Assembly (NCBI GenBank): GCA_900538905.1
Contig: UPZS01000003.1
Location: 1-64,000 of the forward strand
DNA length: 64,000 nt
Direction of reading: 5' to 3'
From: an uncultured Sutterella sp.
Lineage (GTDB): Bacteria; Pseudomonadota; Gammaproteobacteria; Burkholderiales; Burkholderiaceae_F
The stretch's first letter is position 1; every line of letters starts with the position of its first letter. The position numbers and the translations under genes were made by a program. Positions 59,333 through 64,000 of this stretch are shown here, piece after piece. A model generated the notes under the pieces. It saw only the letters and a list, made by a program, of their open reading frames with translations, had not been told where the DNA came from and did not search any database.

Positions 59333-62300
59333 ATGGCCAAACGCAGAACTTTCGGCAATACCTGGTGGGGCAAACAGTGGCTTGATGCTCTCAGCTACGT
59401 TGACTATGACAACCGTCTGCCTCGCGGACGAACCTATTACAACACCGGTCATGTTGAAAGTTGCGAATGGATCGCGCATGAACAATCCATTGAAGCATTC
59501 GTTTCAGGCTCGGCTTACTACCCTTACGAAATCAGCATTGCGCTTCCCAAATGGGGAGAAGAAAAGGAAAGGCAGTTGCTTGACGCCATCGCACAGGATC
59601 CGGCGCTGGTTGCCGAACTGCTGGAAGGCACACTGTCTCCGACCGTCGCCGACATTTGCAGAGAACTACATCTCGATCTCTTTCCCAAATCCTGGCGAGA
59701 AATGCGAACATCGTGCTCCTGCCCTGACAGCGCCCGCATCTGCAAGCACATCGCCGCCGTCTTCTATTGTCTAGCCGATCAGATTGATGCCAACCCGTTT
59801 CTGATCTTCAAACTTCACGGCCTTGATCTGCAGTCCGAACTCAAAAACCGAGGAGTTGATCTGAAATCGGCAACGACGGCTCGACCACTCTTTTTGTCTG
59901 AACTCGCTTCGACCGCCACCGAGTCCAAACCCGATCCGATAAGTCTTGACGAAACAGTCTCTCTGACTCAATTGAGAAGCCTGCCCTACGGAACGCTTGA
60001 ACCTTTGCGAGAAACCATTTTGTCGCTATTGCCCAAGTCGCTTCCGTTGCCGGGCGATGAAACATTCAGAGACGACATCCGAAAACTCCTGACCGGAACA
60101 GAACAACAGCTCAAGCGAATTCCGCCCACTACTGACGCGTCGGACTGGCTCAGTTCGTATTTGGCACCACAGCTTTATCGCAAAAGAATTGCTGTCGACG
60201 ACTCGTCTCTTCCGTCCCTGTCTTTAGTCATGCAAGCTTGGGCAGACAACAACACAGGCTTTGAAACCAAGCTTGTCGTGCGCATCCGAGACACGGACGG
60301 GAAAGACCATAAAATCAACCTTTCCGATCCGGCTGTCGTCTTTGAACTGCTCCTGACAATGCCCGTCGGCATAGCGCAGGAAGCCTCGCCGGAGGTGGAA
60401 TGCTGGCGCGAAATCTCAAAACTGGCTGCACGCCTGCTCTTGAACTCGGCCATCGTCCCTGCGCTTGTCGTGCCAAAAAACAACCCCAAGGCCGTTCCCT
60501 TCTTCCTGTGGACACCGGCCGTTCGCAATCGGCGGGTCGCTCAACTTGTCGAGCAACTGACTCAAGCCTGTAAGCCCTATGCAACGCACCTCTTTGATGC
60601 TTGCGCTCTTGAGGAAAAGGCCGGCGTTGTGCGGCAAACCGTCTTTCTGGCAATCACGTCCGCTCTCTGCGCTCTTGTTCGTTTCTGTGCCGACAAAATC
60701 ACAGCGCTTTCCAAAACCGGTTCGCTCACGATGCTGTTGGCCATGCAAACACCACTGCCGTCCCGCAATGAAATTCCCGAGACGCTGCTCAAGTCCATGC
60801 TGCGCGGCTTGAGACCTTTCCTGCTTGGCAATTCCTACCCGTGGCGTCCTGTACTCACAGTACGCACACATTTGGACGGTATCAAAATCAACTACGGCAT
60901 TCTGGGGCGCGAAGTCGACCCCGCTCAGATTGAGGTTCTTGAATCGGTCGAAGACTCCCTTTTCGATGAAGAAACCTCCTCTCGCACCACAACGCTCTCA
61001 ACCAAGCGGCCTGTGATGCTCAAGCGTCTTCTAAAAGAAGATCGGTTTAAAGACGAACGGTTTGCTGCCGTCTCCGTGCTCAAAACGTTAACCTCGGCCT
61101 ATCCGGCTCTGAGCCGCATCGAAGAAACCAACGGAAGCCCTGTTACGCTTGAGCGAAACGAACTCAAAAACTTCCTCTTTGATGCTGCGCCGGTGCTTAC
61201 GCTTTTGGGCGTGGCCGTGATGCTTCCCGAACGGCTCAAGAACCTGCTCAAGCCCCGTCTGGTCGCCCACATGGATGCCGGCACTGGCAAATCATTTCTG
61301 GGCAAAGAGGCCTTCTCGCGCTTTGACTGGCGTGTAGCCGTCGGCGACCGAGAGATCACGCAGCAAGAACTCGAAGAACTCGTCAAACACGCCGGCGAAA
61401 TCGTTCAGCTCGGTGACGATTTCGTTTACCTTGAACCCAATGAGCTCGCGCGTTTAGCTGAAACGGTCGACAAACAGCCGCAACCCACGTATCTGGAAAA
61501 AATGCGCGCCGCCCTGATGGGCGACTATGAGAAAAACGGTCAGCAGGCCGAAGTGTTCGTCAGCGCCGAAATTCGACAACGTCTCAAAACGCTCACGGAA
61601 GTCACAGACATCGCTCCGCCCGAGAACCTCAACGCCACACTGCGTCCCTATCAGGCGCGCGGCTTTGCATGGTTGATGAAAAATCTGCGGCTCGGCATCG
61701 GCGCCCTGATTGCCGATGACATGGGGCTGGGCAAAACGCTTCAGGTGATCGCCACATTGCTGCAACTTAAAAACGACGGCGAACTCAGTAAAACGAAGGC
61801 GCTTGTCGTCGTACCGACAACGCTCATGACAAACTGGCAGCGAGAAATCGCCAAATTTGCCCCCGATCTCTCCGTCGGCGTGTACCACGGCTCCAACCGT
61901 GTTCTTCCCGAAGCCGTCAAGGATCTTCCAGATGTGACGCTGACAACCTACGGTTTGATGCGCCGGGAAACCGAGAAACTTGCCGGCTACAAGTGGCGTC
62001 TGCTGGTGCTCGACGAAGCGCAAGCCGTTAAAAACACCGCCTCCAGTCAATCCGTGGCAGCAAAATCCATCAAGGCCACGCAAACTATCGCCATGACGGG
62101 CACGCCCGTTGAAAATCGCCTGAGCGAATACTGGTCGATTCTTGAAACCGTTCAGCCGCGTCTTTTAGGCTCGCTCAAAGATTTCACAGAAACGTTTGCC
62201 ACCCCCATCGAAACGGATCACAGTGAAGCCGCCGCCGAAGCTTTTCGGCGTCTAACGGCACCCTTTATGCTGCGACGCTTAAAGAGCGACAAAACCATCA

Positions 62301-63094
62301 TTGCCGATCTGCCCGAACGCAATACGATTGATCAGTTCACCAATCTCACTGCCGAACAAGCGGCTCTTTACAGCAAAGTTCTCGAAGAACATATGGCCAA
62401 GCTCAAAAAGCTCGATGCAAAGGCCGCTGACGATCCAACCGGAAACGACGCTAAGACAGCTCGCCGAGGACAAGTACTCAGGCTCATCACGAGCATGAAG
62501 CAAATTTGCAATTCGCCTTCTCAGTACCTCAAGACCGAAGCAGCAACTCCCGACTCCGGCAAGGCTGCCGCCCTCTTTGATATTCTCGGGCGATGCCGCG
62601 AGGCCAGCCGTAAAGTTTTGATCTTCACCCAATACCGAGAAATGGGAGAACGTCTGCAAACCTGGATTGAAAAAGCTACCGGCGAGCGCCCCGACTTCCT
62701 GCACGGCGGCGTTTCCGTCAAAGCGCGTCAGGACATGGTCGATCGTTTTCAGACAGACCGTTCCGTTCATTCCATGATCATTTCACTCAAAGCCGGCGGT
62801 ACGGGTCTCAATCTCACAGCGGCAAGCTGCGTCGTACATTATGACTTATGGTGGAATCCGGCTGTCGAGGCACAGGCTACCGATCGCGCCTACCGCATCG
62901 GTCAAAGACGCGATGTATTGGTCTATCGATTTGTGACGGCAGGCACTTTCGAAGAGCGCATCAACGAAATGCTCACAGAGAAACAAAGTCTCGCCGATCT
63001 GACCGTCACCACAGGCGAAACCTGGATCGGAGATCTTTCCTCCTCTGAACTGCAATCGCTCTTTTCGCTGGATCCCAAGAGCGTTACCGGCTAA
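59333..63094 (+). CDS. SWIM zinc-finger and SNF2-family helicase fusion protein
   Basis: The 1253-residue protein joins two modules that are often separate genes. Residues about 1-150 form a SWIM-type zinc-finger module with C128-x-C130-x6-C137-x-H139 (CSCPDSARICKH). A long middle region (150-760) has no motif I can name. The C-terminal SNF2/Rad54-type helicase has DDMGLGKT (about 795-802), DEAQ (about 893-896), SMTGTPVENR-type MTGTPVENR, LRRLKSD, VLIFTQYREMGERL, LHGGVSVKARQDMVDRF and the final DRAYRIGQRRDVLVYRFV. Such enzymes remodel protein-DNA complexes or recycle RNA polymerase. Its start is 14 bases after a terminator, implying a very short leader or internal promoter. Confidence 0.88.
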   Translation: MAKRRTFGNTWWGKQWLDALSYVDYDNRLPRGRTYYNTGHVESCEWIAHEQSIEAFVSGSAYYPYEISIALPKWGEEKERQLLDAIAQDPALVAELLEGTLSPTVADICRELHLDLFPKSWREMRTSCSCPDSARICKHIAAVFYCLADQIDANPFLIFKLHGLDLQSELKNRGVDLKSATTARPLFLSELASTATESKPDPISLDETVSLTQLRSLPYGTLEPLRETILSLLPKSLPLPGDETFRDDIRKLLTGTEQQLKRIPPTTDASDWLSSYLAPQLYRKRIAVDDSSLPSLSLVMQAWADNNTGFETKLVVRIRDTDGKDHKINLSDPAVVFELLLTMPVGIAQEASPEVECWREISKLAARLLLNSAIVPALVVPKNNPKAVPFFLWTPAVRNRRVAQLVEQLTQACKPYATHLFDACALEEKAGVVRQTVFLAITSALCALVRFCADKITALSKTGSLTMLLAMQTPLPSRNEIPETLLKSMLRGLRPFLLGNSYPWRPVLTVRTHLDGIKINYGILGREVDPAQIEVLESVEDSLFDEETSSRTTTLSTKRPVMLKRLLKEDRFKDERFAAVSVLKTLTSAYPALSRIEETNGSPVTLERNELKNFLFDAAPVLTLLGVAVMLPERLKNLLKPRLVAHMDAGTGKSFLGKEAFSRFDWRVAVGDREITQQELEELVKHAGEIVQLGDDFVYLEPNELARLAETVDKQPQPTYLEKMRAALMGDYEKNGQQAEVFVSAEIRQRLKTLTEVTDIAPPENLNATLRPYQARGFAWLMKNLRLGIGALIADDMGLGKTLQVIATLLQLKNDGELSKTKALVVVPTTLMTNWQREIAKFAPDLSVGVYHGSNRVLPEAVKDLPDVTLTTYGLMRRETEKLAGYKWRLLVLDEAQAVKNTASSQSVAAKSIKATQTIAMTGTPVENRLSEYWSILETVQPRLLGSLKDFTETFATPIETDHSEAAAEAFRRLTAPFMLRRLKSDKTIIADLPERNTIDQFTNLTAEQAALYSKVLEEHMAKLKKLDAKAADDPTGNDAKTARRGQVLRLITSMKQICNSPSQYLKTEAATPDSGKAAALFDILGRCREASRKVLIFTQYREMGERLQTWIEKATGERPDFLHGGVSVKARQDMVDRFQTDRSVHSMIISLKAGGTGLNLTAASCVVHYDLWWNPAVEAQATDRAYRIGQRRDVLVYRFVTAGTFEERINEMLTEKQSLADLTVTTGETWIGDLSSSELQSLFSLDPKSVTG

Positions 63095-63111
63095 TTGGCA
63101 CACCACCAACG

Positions 63112-63147
63112 AAAACGCTGCGAAATCCTTCCTTTTCGTAGCGTTTT
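63112..63147. terminator. bidirectional terminator between the helicase and lptG
   Basis: AAAACGCTGCGAA (63112-63124) and TTCGTAGCGTTTT (63135-63147) form a 13-bp stem with one G-U pair and a 10-base loop, between two converging stops. Confidence 0.75.
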
Positions 63148-63168
63148 GTTTGTTGTCGTTTGCGGTCG

Positions 63169-64000
63169 CTACCTTCGCTCCAGAAGCCACAAAGCTACCG
63201 CCGCACATATCAGCATAACGCTTGTGGGCACTACCGCAACCACCATCGGGTGCCAGGTGTTCAGGACACCGAGGAAGGAGAAGATGTTGTTGAGGGCATA
63301 GAACGAAATACCGATCATCAACCCAGCAAAGATCTTGATCGAAACGCCGCCCGATCGTGTATTGAGGTACGCAAAGGGCATTGCCACAGCAAGCATCACG
63401 AATATGGCCAAGGGATAAAACACCTTTGACCAAAGCGCCACCTGATAACGGTCCGATGTCTGTCTTGTTTCCTTCAGATGAGCAATGTACTGCCAAAGGT
63501 CGGAAATCCCCATGCGTTCGGGCTTAATTGTCAGCACGCCCAGAATTTCCGGTCTCATTTCGGACGGCAACATCAAATCCACATCTTTGCGGGCGGAGCT
63601 CTTTTCCACCATGGGTGTTTCATCGTGCGTGATCTTGGGAAGAGTCTCGACCTTAGCGTCCTTAAGATGCCAACCGCGTCCGGAAATGTAGTTGGCTTCC
63701 GGTGCGTGCAGCACGCGAATCAAACTGCCGTCCTTATCAAACTCGAAGACGCGCCAGGCACCTGTGCGACTGTGCTCACCCGCAATCAGGTTGTGTACGT
63801 TCACAAAGCGCACAGTCGCCTGACCGGCGTTTTGCTGCTCCTTGACGTTGTCCTTTACCCAGACACCCGACGAATAACCTCTTGCCGAAAGTTTCCTGTT
63901 AAAAAGGATGTTGTCCATGTCGTTGCGCATCATGTCGGCGGCAGGCGTGAGCCACTCCCCCAGACAGTACGTCATGGCAATCAAAATGAGCGCCGGCACC
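63169..64000 (-). CDS. lptG: LptG-type LPS export permease, 5' end outside the window
   Basis: The visible 277 codons are the C-terminal part of an LptF/LptG (YjgP/YjgQ) permease of the Lpt lipopolysaccharide exporter: periplasmic beta-jellyroll (about VRFVNVHNLIAGEHS to LHAPEANYISGRGWHLKDA), then the last three membrane helices. The segment FYALNNIFSFLGVLNTWHP is characteristic of LptG rather than LptF. The reading frame is open to the window edge, so the start codon is not shown. Confidence 0.88.
   Translation of the reverse strand, partial: VPALILIAMTYCLGEWLTPAADMMRNDMDNILFNRKLSARGYSSGVWVKDNVKEQQNAGQATVRFVNVHNLIAGEHSRTGAWRVFEFDKDGSLIRVLHAPEANYISGRGWHLKDAKVETLPKITHDETPMVEKSSARKDVDLMLPSEMRPEILGVLTIKPERMGISDLWQYIAHLKETRQTSDRYQVALWSKVFYPLAIFVMLAVAMPFAYLNTRSGGVSIKIFAGLMIGISFYALNNIFSFLGVLNTWHPMVVAVVPTSVMLICAAVALWLLERR

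Noticed and set aside
59333..63094. Defence-system (DISARM-like) SNF2 protein
   Set aside because: No methyltransferase, PLD nuclease or other defence gene is adjacent; neighbours are a transporter ATPase and lptG, and the SWIM-SNF2 combination is known outside defence.

Overview
The window reads as chromosome from a Gram-negative, gut-type anaerobe or microaerobe. The gene content (SecB, LpoA/RsmI, EnvC-CtpA-MoeB, LptG, FolE2, Uup) and protein style fit a betaproteobacterium, most likely near Sutterella/Parasutterella. The genus is an inference from gene content, not a computed placement. Coding density is high. No rRNA, tRNA or CRISPR array was recognised.

Layout. 94-3742 (minus) is a metal-transport operon: a P1B-like ATPase with an unusual transmembrane motif, a small HMA-like partner and two small membrane proteins. 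4065-6530 is an AsmA-like protein. 6614-19774 (minus, 14 genes) is the centrepiece, a sulfite-respiration locus. It holds an MccA/SirA-type octaheme cytochrome c with seven CXXCH motifs and one CX15CH, an exported rhodanese, an FKBP isomerase (MccB), a CcmI/NrfG-like TPR protein, the MccC/MccD quinol-oxidising pair, a copper-handling NosL-NosL-NosD-NosF-NosY module and a dedicated CcmF/CcmH/CcmG set. The CcmH has lost its redox cysteines. A perfect FNR-type palindrome lies upstream. Internal hairpins and one terminator split the locus into an mccA-mccD half and a nosL-ccmG half.

20925-25582 is housekeeping (folE2, argS, a SPOR protein, dsbA, a short-chain dehydrogenase). 25633-27048 is an accessory AAA/DUF4143 gene preceded by four 23-bp-phased repeats. 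27101-34966 holds rsmI, lpoA, uup, cls and gpmI, followed by a nitronate-monooxygenase-like gene at 35152-36396.

36552-44449 (minus) is a self-contained heme acquisition and anaerobic heme degradation operon: HutW-like radical SAM enzyme, TonB-dependent receptor, a complete ECF transporter (S, T and a fused double ATPase), HutX-like heme carrier and a flavodoxin. It starts at a promoter overlapped by a Fur-like box and ends at a rho-independent terminator. A divergent DtxR-like regulator and an ABC-2 exporter follow.

46936-48628 looks like a phage or plasmid remnant: a DNA-binding protein with a LexA/UmuD-type S24 domain whose catalytic Ser and Lys are both replaced, convergent with a P4-type primase fragment. 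The rest comprises tandem BamE-like lipoproteins, an orphan NarL-type regulator, SecB with a YibN-like protein, EnvC-CtpA-MoeB, a PlpD-like patatin autotransporter, an orphan GltL/GlnQ ATPase, a SWIM-SNF2 fusion helicase and the 3' part of lptG running off the window end.

The two strongest candidates for unusual biology are the sulfite-reductase maturation locus (degenerate CcmH plus copper module plus CX15CH heme) and the heme operon that uses an ECF transporter in place of a classical heme ABC importer.
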